Origin: Desulfuromonadales bacterium
GTDB taxonomy: Bacteria > Desulfobacterota > Desulfuromonadia > Desulfuromonadales > BM103
DNA: 64,000 nucleotides
Assembly (NCBI GenBank): GCA_030145205.1
Contig: JAQYVZ010000009.1
Location: 1 to 64,000, forward strand
Direction: 5' to 3'
Below the pieces are notes generated by a model. The model was not told the DNA's origin. It saw only the letters and a list, made by a program, of their open reading frames with translations, and ran no database searches. Shown piece by piece: positions 1 through 8,158 of this stretch (positions are counted from its first letter, which is position 1; the number at the start of each line of letters is the position of its first letter). The position numbers were made by a program, and so were the translations under genes.

Positions 1-1
1 A

Positions 2-78
<77 letters not shown>

Positions 79-90
79 AAAGAGAGCAAG

Positions 91-119
91 TTTATCGCTT
101 ATCGCTGACTGAAAGTCAA
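91..119 (-). promoter_or_regulatory. Promoter of tRNA-Arg
   Basis: On the minus strand a TTGACT -35 box (114-119) is followed after 17 bases by GATAAA (91-96), with the tRNA 5' end 13 bases further on. Match and spacing fit a housekeeping sigma promoter. Confidence 0.6.
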
Positions 120-142
120 GCTTTTTCAGGCGTGTTGCAGGA

Positions 143-234
<92 letters not shown>

Positions 235-297
235 GTCTTGTCCTTCTTACTCGGTCGGACAGCTTAGCGCTGTCGGCGACGTTTTTCAATCAAAAAA

Positions 298-463
298 ATG
301 GCGGAGGAGGTAGGATTCTCCCACTACGTCACCAACTCCGTTGGCTCCTGCGTCGACTCCCCTTCGCTCACTGCCGTGTCCCTTGCAGGGACACTCTTCT
401 GACATTTAGTCAGCGTTCGCTCCGCTTCGAATCCTACAAAATCACTGCAGAGCTATTTTAAGA
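298..463. repeat. Small insertion bounded by duplicated tRNA-Ser 3' end
   Basis: The 21 bases at 298-318 are identical to 463-483, which is the 3' end (with CCA) of the adjacent tRNA-Ser(TGA). The two copies bracket about 165 bases of non-coding DNA. The bases GTAGGATTC at 310-318 also recur inverted at 429-437. A duplicated tRNA 3' end just downstream of an intact tRNA is the classic trace of site-specific integration or of a tRNA-targeting small element. No integrase is present here. Seen: the duplication. Inferred: attachment-site scar. Confidence 0.6.
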
Positions 464-549
464 TGGCGGAGGAGGTAGGATTCGAACCCACGGAACTTTC
501 GTTCAACGGTTTTCAAGACCGCCGCCTTCAGCCACTCGGCCACTCCTCC
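464..549 (-). tRNA. tRNA-Ser (TGA)
   Basis: A class II tRNA on the minus strand with acceptor GGAGGAG, anticodon loop CTTGAAA (anticodon TGA, decoding UCA and other UCN codons), a long variable arm and an encoded CCA at 464-466. It starts only about 50 bases after the serS stop and no clear promoter of its own is visible, so read-through from serS is possible. Confidence 0.95.
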
Positions 550-565
550 GTTTATTCGGTGAACT

Positions 566-586
566 GTGAACGGGAGAACCGTTCAC
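566..586 (-). terminator. Hairpin after serS
   Basis: A perfect 8-bp stem (566-573 with 579-586) with a five-base loop lies 12 bases past the serS stop. No U-run follows on the minus strand, so it may be a weak terminator or a processing hairpin between serS and tRNA-Ser(TGA). Confidence 0.35.
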
Positions 587-598
587 GTCGCCAGTCTT

Positions 599-1870
599 TT
601 ACATGGTGATGACTTCTTTGCCTCCCATGTAGGGGCGCAGCACCTCGGGTACAATGACCGACCCGTCAGCCTGCTGGTAATTTTCGAGTACTGCCACCAG
701 GGTGCGGCCGACCGCCAGGCCGGAGCCGTTCAGGGTGTGCGCGAATTCCGGTTTGGCTTTCTGCTCGCGGCGGAAGCGGATGCTGGCGCGGCGTGCCTGG
801 AAATCTCGGAAGTTGGAGCAGGAGGAGATTTCCCGATAAGTTTGTTGGGCGGGCAGCCAGACTTCGATGTCGAAGGTGCGGGCTGCGGAGAAGCCGATGT
901 CGCCGGTGCAGAGATCGACCACCCGGTAGGGCAGTTCAAGCTGCTGTAGAATACTTTCGGCATTGGCGAGCAGTTTGTCAAGTTCTGCGTCGGAGTCTTC
1001 GGGACGGGTGAACTTGACCAGTTCCACCTTGTTGAACTGGTGCTGGCGAATCAGGCCGCGGGTGTCGCGGCCGTGCGCACCGGCTTCTTTTCGGAAGCAG
1101 GGCGTGTAAGCGGTATAGCAGATCGGCAGTTCGGCACCGTCGAGAATCTCGTCGCGGAAGATGTTGGTGACCGGAACTTCAGCGGTCGGGATCAGGAAGT
1201 AGTCCGGATCCTCGAGGTGGAACAGGTCATCCTCAAACTTCGGCAACTGGCCGGTGCCGGTCATGGTGTCGCGGTTGACCATGAAGGGCGGCAGAATCTC
1301 GGTGTAGCCGTGTTTGTCGGTGTGCTGATCAAGCATGAAGTTGGTCAGGGCGCGTTCCAGCCGGGCGCCGGCTCCCTTGCTCAGGGAAAAACGGGCGCCG
1401 GTGATCTTGGTAGCTCGCTCAAAATCGATGATGTCGAGGTCTTCGCCGAGGTCCCAGTGTGCCTTGACTTCGAAATCGAAGTCGCGCGGCGTGCCCCAGC
1501 GGCGGAGCTCAAGGTTGTCCTCTTCCGAAGCGCCTACCGGGCAGATCGGATCGGGCAGGTTCGGAATGGTCATCAGCAGAGCTTTGAGGGTCTCTTCCAC
1601 CTCGCGCAACGCTTCATCCAGTTCCTTGATGCGCGTCGACACGTCTTTCATGCGGGCGATTTCGCCCTGGACCTGGCTTTTGTCCTTGGTCTTGCCGATC
1701 AGCGCCGAAACCTGGTTGCGCTCCGCCTTGAGGGTCTCCGTTTCGCTGAGCAGGCCGCGGCGTTTGGTGTCGAGCTCACGGAAGCCCCCGAGGTCAACGG
1801 TCCCGCTGCGGGTCGCCAGACGGCGTTCGACTTCATCCAGGTTGTCGCGCAGAAATTTCAAATCGAGCAT
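599..1870 (-). CDS. serS: Seryl-tRNA synthetase
   Basis: Charges tRNA-Ser with serine in the cytoplasm. The 423-residue product has the N-terminal coiled-coil arm that grips the long variable arm of tRNA-Ser (about residues 1-100) and a class II catalytic core. Motif 2 is at about 258-285 ([20 protein letters not shown]) and motif 3 at about 382-400 ([17 protein letters not shown]). I chose the ATG at 1870, giving [10 protein letters not shown] as in the family, because GGAG lies about eight bases upstream; an in-frame ATG 27 bases further out adds non-conserved residues. Two serine tRNAs lie immediately downstream, so enzyme and substrates are clustered. Confidence 0.97.
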   Translation of the reverse strand: MLDLKFLRDNLDEVERRLATRSGTVDLGGFRELDTKRRGLLSETETLKAERNQVSALIGKTKDKSQVQGEIARMKDVSTRIKELDEALREVEETLKALLMTIPNLPDPICPVGASEEDNLELRRWGTPRDFDFEVKAHWDLGEDLDIIDFERATKITGARFSLSKGAGARLERALTNFMLDQHTDKHGYTEILPPFMVNRDTMTGTGQLPKFEDDLFHLEDPDYFLIPTAEVPVTNIFRDEILDGAELPICYTAYTPCFRKEAGAHGRDTRGLIRQHQFNKVELVKFTRPEDSDAELDKLLANAESILQQLELPYRVVDLCTGDIGFSAARTFDIEVWLPAQQTYREISSCSNFRDFQARRASIRFRREQKAKPEFAHTLNGSGLAVGRTLVAVLENYQQADGSVIVPEVLRPYMGGKEVITM

Positions 1871-1936
1871 GCTGCAGCTCCGTAGTTTCTTCAACAAGGT
1901 AACCGGGGCGAAATACGCTCCCCCCGAAGAGGGGAA

Positions 1937-1965
1937 TTACTAGCACTTCTCGCGGTTTACGTCAA
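1937..1965 (-). promoter_or_regulatory. serS promoter
   Basis: The minus strand shows TTGACG (1960-1965), a 17-base spacer and TAGTAA followed by T (1937-1942), about 65 bases before the serS start. The leader contains a short C-rich/G-rich hairpin around 1920-1934. Confidence 0.6.
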
Positions 1966-1973
1966 TACCTGAA

Positions 1974-2555
1974 TTAATCCTCGTCCCGACGTCCCTTGAT
2001 CCACCACTCTTGGTCGTCGTCAAACCACCAGCGGGTAGAGTCGGTCATCCAGATGGTTTCGGCCAGTTGCCGGGCCGAGTCGGTCTGCAGCCGCTTGAAG
2101 GTGGCCGGATACCATTCGTCGGCATAGCGGTTACCGAGGTCCTTGTACTCCTTCAACGCCAGGATCATCTCCAGCTGGTCGGCGTCGTGGGCGATCTGCG
2201 CCTCACGCGACTGCTTCGTCATGAATTCGGTCTGCATGGTGCGGTAGTCGTCGCCGAACGGCAGGGTTTTGGCCAGGTCTTCGACTGCCTTGGCCTCATC
2301 CACCTGGCAGTATTTCTTGTTGACGTAATTGAGGTCGCCGGTGCGTGCTTCGGGGATATCGTGGAACAGACAGAGCATTACCACGCGGGAGACATCCACC
2401 TCGCCGTCCATCTGCGCCAGGGTGTAGCCGATCAGGCTGGTGCGGAAGATATGTTCGGCGACCGACTCTGTGCCGGAGCCGAGAAACTGGAAGCCGGTCC
2501 GTGGTGTGCGCTTGAGCATGCCGGCTTCGAACAGGAAGTTGGCGATGTTTTTCAT
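1974..2555 (-). CDS. HD-domain hydrolase (YfbR-like 5'-nucleotidase family)
   Basis: A 193-residue metal-dependent HD phosphohydrolase, related to the COG1896/YfbR group that includes 5'-deoxynucleotidases. The HD signature is complete: H35 (VAEHIFRTS), H65-D66 (CLFHDIPEARTGD) and D124 (AHDADQLE). The start at 2555 is set by GGAGAG just upstream and by the typical MKNIANFLFEAGMLKRTPR beginning; the reading frame is open 39 codons further, but that stretch runs into the repeat element at 2625. The C-terminus ends in a charged tail. Substrate is unproven. Confidence 0.85.
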   Translation of the reverse strand: MKNIANFLFEAGMLKRTPRTGFQFLGSGTESVAEHIFRTSLIGYTLAQMDGEVDVSRVVMLCLFHDIPEARTGDLNYVNKKYCQVDEAKAVEDLAKTLPFGDDYRTMQTEFMTKQSREAQIAHDADQLEMILALKEYKDLGNRYADEWYPATFKRLQTDSARQLAETIWMTDSTRWWFDDDQEWWIKGRRDED

Positions 2556-2624
2556 GGGTGCTCTCCGCTTTTGGTTAAAAGAGAATAGTTTATCCCAGCG
2601 AAGAAGAGAGATAAATGTCTTTTT

Positions 2625-3208
2625 GCGGGTTTCGGCCCACTTGCCATGTTTATCTATTCTTTTTGAAATCAAAATCGAAGGTAAAGTCGACGGGTCGCGT
2701 CCCGCCGGACGCCTTACTCTTTTGCTGGCTCAAAAGAGTAAGCAGAAAAGAGCCTTAACATCCCCTGGCAGGGGGCATGCGTGGACTTGTACGGCGGCAA
2801 TGGTTTCATCCTGCATTGCTGCTCATTCTGATTATGTTGCTACGAAAACACAGACGAGCGTGGGCCATTCCTTGGGCCCACTTATTCTTGCTGCCGTTGC
2901 TGTTAATACCCTTCCCAAATCACGATCGCCAATTCTTTTTCATTACAAACAGTCACGCAGCAAGAAGGGGGGCCTTGAAGGAGAAAGGCTCCCCCAAATG
3001 GTGGCAGCATCTCTGCTGGTCGAGATCCAGTGACGTACTGCTCGCAGACAGTACACCCTCCCCTTATACAGAGGGCCTATAAAGGCCCTTTTCTGCATCC
3101 TCTTTTGGGCCAGCAAAAGAGGATGGCGGCTGGCGGGACGCGACCCGCCGGTTTTGATTTTGTATTGCAGTGAGAAAAGCTAAACATGGCAAGCGGGCCG
3201 AAACCCGC
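2625..3208. repeat. 584-bp element with ~130-bp imperfect inverted terminal repeats
   Basis: The left arm (about 2625-2757) and right arm (about 3078-3208) are imperfect reverse complements. Matching blocks are GCGGGTTTCGGCCC (2625-2638) with its complement ending at 3208, ACGGGTCGCGTCCCGCC (2690-2706) with GGCGGGACGCGACCCGCC at 3132-3149, a block around TTTTGCTGG, and GCAGAAAAG (2742-2750) with its complement at 3087-3095. The interior, about 320 bases, has no convincing gene; an open frame of about 100 codons at 2777-3082 has atypical composition and no family resemblance. The element fills the gap between the HD hydrolase and the EamA gene. It looks like a non-autonomous palindromic (MITE-like) repeat. 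Confidence 0.75.
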
Positions 3209-3217
3209 GACCAACTC

Positions 3218-4087
3218 TTACCCAAACCGAATCAGTGCTACTCCACAGAGGATGAGCAGGGCAGCAGTGAATCGAATGCGCCCACAGGCTTCGCCGAGAA
3301 AAAACACGCCGATCAACACGCCGATCAGCAAACTGATCTGGCGGACCGGCACGGCATAGCTCATCGGTGCCATCTGCAGGCCGTAGCGGAAGGTGAAGAA
3401 GGAGCCCATCATGATTGGTCCGGCGAGGAGGACCAGGGTGCGGCTGTGACGGAACTCAGCCATGATGCGTCCTTTGAACTGCGGCCGCAAGATGTTGAGG
3501 GTCATGAACAGCAACATGAAGGCGACCAGCAGGTAGGTGAAGTGGAAGGGGGGGTAGGCCATCACGCCCTTCTTGTCGACTACCGAGCCGATCGAGTAGA
3601 TGAAGCCGGCCGCCAATGCGGCCAGCACGCCCGGATTCTGCAGATTGTGAAACGGCCGGGCGACCTCGTCCCAGGAGATGCGGCGCAGCTGCACGCAGTA
3701 AGCGCCGCAGAGAATCAGGGCAAGACCACACAGCCCGGTGGAGCTGATTTTTTCATCGAGTAGAAGCACGCCCCAGATCGGCACCCAGAGCATTGAGGTC
3801 TGTGAGAGCGGGTAAGTCAGTGACAGGTCGCCGGTCTGGTAGGCCCGGCCATTGAACAGGTGATAGAACATGAAGCAGGTTGCCCCGACCGCCGCCAGGC
3901 CGACTACTTGCAGAGACGGTACCGGAAATTCCCCGACGATCGGCAGGCCGAGGTTCATCATGCTACCGGAACTGACAAACATCCACCAGATGAAGACGGT
4001 CTTGTCCTTACTGCGCTTTACCAGCAGGTTCCAGAGGGCGTGCATCAGCGCGGAAATCGCGATCAGGGTGAGGGCAAGACTCGACAT
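3218..4087 (-). CDS. EamA/DMT-family transporter
   Basis: A 289-residue integral membrane protein made of two tandem EamA-type repeats with about ten hydrophobic segments and short loops, the standard size for the drug/metabolite transporter superfamily. The N-terminal repeat opens with ALMHALWNLLVKRS and the second half includes FRYGLQMAPMSYAVPVRQIS and a closing GVALIRFG. Members export or import small metabolites in the inner membrane; the substrate cannot be read from sequence. The gene is monocistronic between the inverted-repeat element and fumC, which is divergent from it. Confidence 0.85.
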   Translation of the reverse strand: MSSLALTLIAISALMHALWNLLVKRSKDKTVFIWWMFVSSGSMMNLGLPIVGEFPVPSLQVVGLAAVGATCFMFYHLFNGRAYQTGDLSLTYPLSQTSMLWVPIWGVLLLDEKISSTGLCGLALILCGAYCVQLRRISWDEVARPFHNLQNPGVLAALAAGFIYSIGSVVDKKGVMAYPPFHFTYLLVAFMLLFMTLNILRPQFKGRIMAEFRHSRTLVLLAGPIMMGSFFTFRYGLQMAPMSYAVPVRQISLLIGVLIGVFFLGEACGRIRFTAALLILCGVALIRFG

Positions 4088-4196
4088 GGCGGGTATTGTA
4101 TCCGAGGCGAAAGTTTAGCGAAACTAAAAAAACATCAATCACAATAAAGAATGACGGTGGGGTTTCGCTTCGTTCTGGCACAAAGGCAGGCTGGTG

Positions 4197-4224
4197 TTGA
4201 CAGGCGTGGGGGAGTTGGTATCCT
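4197..4224 (+). promoter_or_regulatory. fumC promoter
   Basis: A consensus TTGACA -35 box (4197-4202) is followed after 16 bases by TATCCT (4219-4224). The fumC start lies about 70 bases downstream. Confidence 0.6.
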
Positions 4225-4296
4225 GCAGAAGCTGTGCAGAATAAAACTCAACTCGCCGGGATTCTTAGCTCTTCCCGCTTTCCGAAGGAGAAACGT

Positions 4297-5703
4297 ATGG
4301 CCGACTATCGCACCGAACAGGATTCTATGGGCACGATGCAGGTGCCGGCCGACGCTTTATACGGCGCCCAGACGGCGCGTGCTCTCGAGAACTTTCCGAT
4401 TTCCGGGCAGCGCTTCCCCCGGCCGTTTCTGCGGGCGCTCGGCATGGTCAAAGAGCATGCCGCCCGGGTCAACCGAGAACTGGCCATTCTGGAGGATCGC
4501 CTCGCTCTGGCGATCATGGATGCCGCCGAAGAGGTGGTGCGCGGCGACCTCGACGAGCAGTTTCCACTCGATATCTTTCAGACCGGCTCGGGAACCAGCA
4601 GTAACATGAACGCCAACGAGGTGATCGCCAACCGCGCCTCGCAGCTGCTCGACGAAGCGGTCGGCGTCCGCAGTGTGCATCCCAACGACCATGTCAACCT
4701 CGGCCAGTCGAGCAACGACGTGATCCCGACGGCGATGCACATGGCTGCGGCGGTCGAAATTCATGAGCGGCTGCTGCCTGCCCTGTCGGCCATGTGCAAG
4801 GTCCTCGGTCGCAAGGCGCTGGAATTCGACGATATCGTCACCATCGGCCGCACCCACTTGCAGGACGCCACCCCGGTGCGGTTGGGGCAGATCTTCGGCG
4901 GCTACTTTCGTCAGACGACCCTCGCCTCCTCTGGCCTGGAGCATGCCCTCAAAGGGCTGTGTGAGCTGCCACTCGGCGGCACGGCTGTGGGGACCGGCCT
5001 GAACACCCACCCGGAGTTCGCCCAACGGGTGATCGCCGGCATGGCCGAAGTAACCGGTCTGCCGCTGTGCGAGGCGAAAGATCATTTCGCCGCCCAGGCG
5101 GGCAAGGAGCAGGTGGTGGCCGCCAGCGGCGCGCTGAAAACCACCGCCGTCGCTCTCTTCAAGATCGCCAACGACATCCGCCTGCTTGGCAGCGGCCCCC
5201 GCTGTGGCTTGGGCCAGCTGCAACTACCGGCAGTTCAGCCGGGCAGCTCGATTATGCCGGGCAAGGTCAATCCGGTGATGGCGGAGAGCCTGATGCAGGT
5301 CTGCGCCCAGGTGGTCGGCAACGATGCGGCGATCACCCTCGGTGGGTTGTCGGGCAATTTCGAATTGAACGTGATGATGCCGATGATGGCGCACAACCTG
5401 CTGCAGGCGATCGACCTGCTGACCAACGCCGTGACCCAGTTCACCGGGCGCTGCCTCGAGGGGTTGGTGGCGGATCGGGAGCGTTGCGAAGCGTTGATCG
5501 AAGAGAGCCTGGCGATGTGCACCGCCCTGGCGCCGGTGATCGGCTACGACCAGGCGGCCGACATTGCCAAGCAGGCGTACGCCGAGAATCGCACCGTGCG
5601 CGAGGTGGCCCGTGACCGGCAGGTCTTGTCCGACGACGAGCTGGACCATTTGCTCGACCCGCGGCCGATGACTGAGCCGGGGGTGCCGGGGAAAACCCGG
5701 TAG
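4297..5703 (+). CDS. fumC: Class II fumarate hydratase
   Basis: Interconverts fumarate and L-malate in the TCA cycle as a cytoplasmic homotetramer. The 468-residue protein carries the superfamily signature at 316-325 (GSSIMPGKVN), the substrate-binding GSGTSSNMNANE at about 97-108 and the GRTHLQDATP segment with T186-H187. Related aspartases share this architecture, but the overall sequence resembles FumC. The ATG at 4297 follows an AAGGAG ribosome site; an upstream in-frame ATG at 4234 adds 21 non-conserved residues and overlaps the leader. It is transcribed alone from the promoter at 4197. Confidence 0.92.
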   Translation: MADYRTEQDSMGTMQVPADALYGAQTARALENFPISGQRFPRPFLRALGMVKEHAARVNRELAILEDRLALAIMDAAEEVVRGDLDEQFPLDIFQTGSGTSSNMNANEVIANRASQLLDEAVGVRSVHPNDHVNLGQSSNDVIPTAMHMAAAVEIHERLLPALSAMCKVLGRKALEFDDIVTIGRTHLQDATPVRLGQIFGGYFRQTTLASSGLEHALKGLCELPLGGTAVGTGLNTHPEFAQRVIAGMAEVTGLPLCEAKDHFAAQAGKEQVVAASGALKTTAVALFKIANDIRLLGSGPRCGLGQLQLPAVQPGSSIMPGKVNPVMAESLMQVCAQVVGNDAAITLGGLSGNFELNVMMPMMAHNLLQAIDLLTNAVTQFTGRCLEGLVADRERCEALIEESLAMCTALAPVIGYDQAADIAKQAYAENRTVREVARDRQVLSDDELDHLLDPRPMTEPGVPGKTR

Positions 5704-5741
5704 TTTGGTCTGCTCTCCTCGGATGGGGAGAAAGAGTTGTT

Positions 5742-5872
5742 CACCCTCACCCCAACCCTCTCCTTTAGGCCCTATAGGTCCGTCAAGGGAGAGGGAGTAA
5801 ATCTGAGAACGTAAAAAAGGTTCCTCTTCCCTGGCGGACCTATAGGGCCTAAAGGAAAGGGGGAAGTCCCCA
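5742..5872. repeat. Palindromic C-rich intergenic repeat, copy 1
   Basis: A unit beginning CACCCTCACCCCAACCCTC, with the core TTTAGGCCCTATAGGTCC, at 5742-5797 is followed by its reverse complement at about 5824-5872. Transcripts would fold into a long hairpin, so it may also end fumC transcription. The same unit recurs near 11886, 16277, 30376-30489 and 59981. Confidence 0.75.
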
Positions 5873-5903
5873 CGAGCCTCCAGTTTGAAGGCAGAACCGC
5901 CTA

Positions 5904-6431
5904 ATGAAAAAATCGAGACGGCAAATCCTGCTCAGCTACAATAAGGAGCGACAGCGCAACCTGCTGGCCAAGGTGGGAGTGCATGACTTCGTGCTGGTCC
6001 TGGATCGACTCAAGCCCGGTTTCAACGTCGCCAAGATTTTCCGCAGCGCCGAGGCCTTCGGTGCCCGCGCCGTGCACCTGGTCGATATCGGTCCTTTCGA
6101 TCCCGGCCCGGCCAAGGGGTCGTTCCGGAAGGTGCCGGCCCGCTTCCATGACGATTTCGCCGCCTGCCACGCCGAACTGCAAGCTGAAGGCTATACGTTT
6201 TTTCTGCTTGATCCGGAGGGTGAAGCGGCACTGGGAGATTGCGATCTGCCGCCGAAGAGCGTTTTTGTGCTGGGGCATGAGGAGTTCGGCTTCAGCTTCG
6301 AGCCGCAGGATTACCCTGACTTGAAGAGGCTGGTGATTCCTCAGTTCGGCAATGTGCAGAGTTTGAACGTCAGCATTGCCGCATCGGTGGTGATGTATGA
6401 GTATGTGCGGCAGCAGAAGGCAGGGAAGTAA
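5904..6431 (+). CDS. TrmH-family (SpoU) RNA methyltransferase
   Basis: A 175-residue SPOUT-class methyltransferase, expected to 2'-O-methylate tRNA or rRNA with S-adenosylmethionine. The three SpoU motifs are visible: motif 1 at about 30-50 (VAKIFRSAEAFGA), motif 2 (FVLGHEEFGFS) and motif 3 at the C-terminal knot (NVQSLNVSIAASVVMYEYVR). There is no N-terminal substrate-binding extension, so it is a minimal enzyme close to TrmH/TrmL size. Target nucleotide is unknown. It stands alone between two repeat-filled gaps. Confidence 0.85.
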   Translation: MKKSRRQILLSYNKERQRNLLAKVGVHDFVLVLDRLKPGFNVAKIFRSAEAFGARAVHLVDIGPFDPGPAKGSFRKVPARFHDDFAACHAELQAEGYTFFLLDPEGEAALGDCDLPPKSVFVLGHEEFGFSFEPQDYPDLKRLVIPQFGNVQSLNVSIAASVVMYEYVRQQKAGK

Positions 6432-6445
6432 AAATCAAAAGCTTT

Positions 6446-6668
6446 GAATTGGCCGCGATCAGAATCTATCAAAATCTATAAAGTCAAAAACAATTGGACG
6501 CTGATCCACGCTGATTTTCGCGGATAAAACCTGAAAAGCATAAAAACGTTTTTTTGGTTTTAAAATCTTTAACCAAAAGCTTTTATTTTGACTTTATCAG
6601 CGAAGATCAGCGTCCAATTGCCTTTGCTTTTGGTGTTACAGATTTTGATAGATTCTGATCGCGGCTAA
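6446..6668. repeat. Inverted repeat element with ~68-bp arms
   Basis: The gap between the RNA methylase and the DUF2007 gene is an imperfect palindrome. The left arm (about 6446-6513) contains CCGCGATCAGAATCTATCAA and CAATTGGACGCTGATC. The right arm (about 6600-6668) contains their reverse complements GATCAGCGTCCAATTG and TTGATAGATTCTGATCGCGG. The centre is AT-rich. No gene is visible inside. It may act as a bidirectional terminator between the convergent genes, or be a mobile palindromic repeat. Confidence 0.7.
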
Positions 6669-6677
6669 TAACGTTTT

Positions 6678-6998
6678 TCATGTTTCACGATTCGACCCGC
6701 ACTTCCAGCACGCCCCGAACTGCCCCTCATGCTGCTCGCCGCAGCTCGGACAGGCCCATTCCTCTGCAACCGCCTCTTCCCCGTTCAGCCAGTTCTCCAG
6801 TAGCAGCTTCGCCCGCGGATAAACCTCATCATCCACCACCCAGAGTTCCGGCAGGCATTCCAGGAAAGGGATTTCCCCCAGGGCGGATGAGAGCTGGTCG
6901 TTGCGGAGCAGGCAGGCGATGCCTTCCCGTTCGAGCAGCTCTTTGAGCAGGCCGGCCTGGGCGCGTTCGTTGAGGGCGAAGGAGCGGAGTTTCTTCAT
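6678..6998 (-). CDS. DUF2007-type protein with zinc ribbon
   Basis: A 106-residue protein whose first about 75 residues resemble the DUF2007 'putative signal transducing protein' fold (MKKLRSFALNERAQAGLLKE, then a WVVDDEVYPRAKLLLENW segment). The last about 25 residues form a four-cysteine zinc ribbon (CPSCG...CWKCG). It starts 17 bases after rnd and is the last gene of the U32-rnd-DUF2007 run. Role unknown; I would expect a small regulatory or adaptor protein. Confidence 0.75.
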   Translation of the reverse strand: MKKLRSFALNERAQAGLLKELLEREGIACLLRNDQLSSALGEIPFLECLPELWVVDDEVYPRAKLLLENWLNGEEAVAEEWACPSCGEQHEGQFGACWKCGSNRET

Positions 6999-7015
6999 GG
7001 CGCAGTGGTTGGCCG

Positions 7016-8140
7016 TCAGCGGAGTTGAACGAGGATCGCCTCGCCGAGCTCCCGGTGCTGCCAGTTTTTCAGGGAGGCGACCTTGGTCAACTCCTCCGGT
7101 GATTGCGGATGGGCGCGGGCCAGCTCCTCAAGCAGGGCGTTGTTGATCAGCACGCCTGGATCGAGCTGCAACCGGGAGGCCGCGCCCTTGCGCCATTTTT
7201 TCAGCGTTTCGAAGCGGGCATCCACCTTGGGGTCGCGTTGGAAGCGGGGCGTCTGCCGCGGGAAGGTCGGCAGTTCTTCGGCCGGGATCGCCTCCCCCTG
7301 CTGGATCGCGGCTAGCAGCTTTTTGCCGAGACGATCGACATGGCGCGGAGAGAGTCCCTCCGTCTGCTTGAGCCCTTGCAGCGTTGTCGGCGCGGCCAGG
7401 GCCATCGCGAGCAGTTCGCGGTTGCCGATCACCTTGAAGGGAGGGCAGTCGCGGCGTTCCGCTTCCGTCTCTCGCCATCGCAAGAGCTGTTCGAGAGTGC
7501 CGAGCTGGCGGCGCTCCAGTTTGCCGGCACCTTTGAACTTCAGGAAGAGGGGCCCGCCGTTGACGGCAAACCGGACTTTCTCCTGGACGCCGAATTCCTC
7601 ATCGGCCCATTCCCGCCGACCCAACTCCTCAAGGCGGGCTGTCAGCAGGTCGGCCAGGCGGAACAGGTGGCGGGTGTCTTCCGCGGCATAGTCGAGCATC
7701 TCGTCCGACAGGGGCCGTTTTGACCAGTCGGCGCGCTGGTAGCGTTTGTCGAGTTTAACGTCGAAGTATTTCCCGAGCAGATCAGCCAGCCCGATTTTCT
7801 CTTCGCCGCAGAATTGGGCGCAGATCAGGGTGTCGAACAGGCCATGAATCTCGATGTCGAAATCGCGGTGCAGGCAGCGCAGGTCGTAGTCGGCAGCATG
7901 GAAGATTTTGCGGATCGATGGATCGGCCAGGATCGGCTTGAGCGGGTCGAGGCTGCTCAGACCAAGCGGATCGATCAGGCAGGTCTCGTCGCCGTAAGTG
8001 ATCTGCAGCAGGCAGACTTTTTCCTTATAGCTGTGCATGGAGTCGGCTTCCAGGTCGACGGCAATCACATCGGTCTGGGCCAGTTTTTCAGCGAGCGCGG
8101 CGACCTGGTCGTCGCGGGTGAGAAGCGGATAAGCAGTCAT
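7016..8140 (-). CDS. rnd: Ribonuclease D
   Basis: A 3'-5' exoribonuclease that trims tRNA precursors and other small RNAs. The DEDDy active site is intact: D29 and E31 (AVDLEADS), D86 (HAADYDLRCL) and Y151 with D155 (YAAEDTRHL). HRDC-type helical domains occupy the C-terminal half. At 374 residues it is the normal family length. It lies 18 bases downstream of the U32 protease gene and 17 bases upstream of the DUF2007 gene, so the three are probably co-transcribed. Confidence 0.9.
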   Translation of the reverse strand: MTAYPLLTRDDQVAALAEKLAQTDVIAVDLEADSMHSYKEKVCLLQITYGDETCLIDPLGLSSLDPLKPILADPSIRKIFHAADYDLRCLHRDFDIEIHGLFDTLICAQFCGEEKIGLADLLGKYFDVKLDKRYQRADWSKRPLSDEMLDYAAEDTRHLFRLADLLTARLEELGRREWADEEFGVQEKVRFAVNGGPLFLKFKGAGKLERRQLGTLEQLLRWRETEAERRDCPPFKVIGNRELLAMALAAPTTLQGLKQTEGLSPRHVDRLGKKLLAAIQQGEAIPAEELPTFPRQTPRFQRDPKVDARFETLKKWRKGAASRLQLDPGVLINNALLEELARAHPQSPEELTKVASLKNWQHRELGEAILVQLR

Positions 8141-8158
8141 AAGCCTTCTTTGTCTGTC

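Noticed and set aside
2777-3082. 101-codon frame inside the inverted-repeat element
   Set aside because: Hydrophobic and aromatic clusters and a lack of family likeness look like translation of a repeat; no ribosome site.
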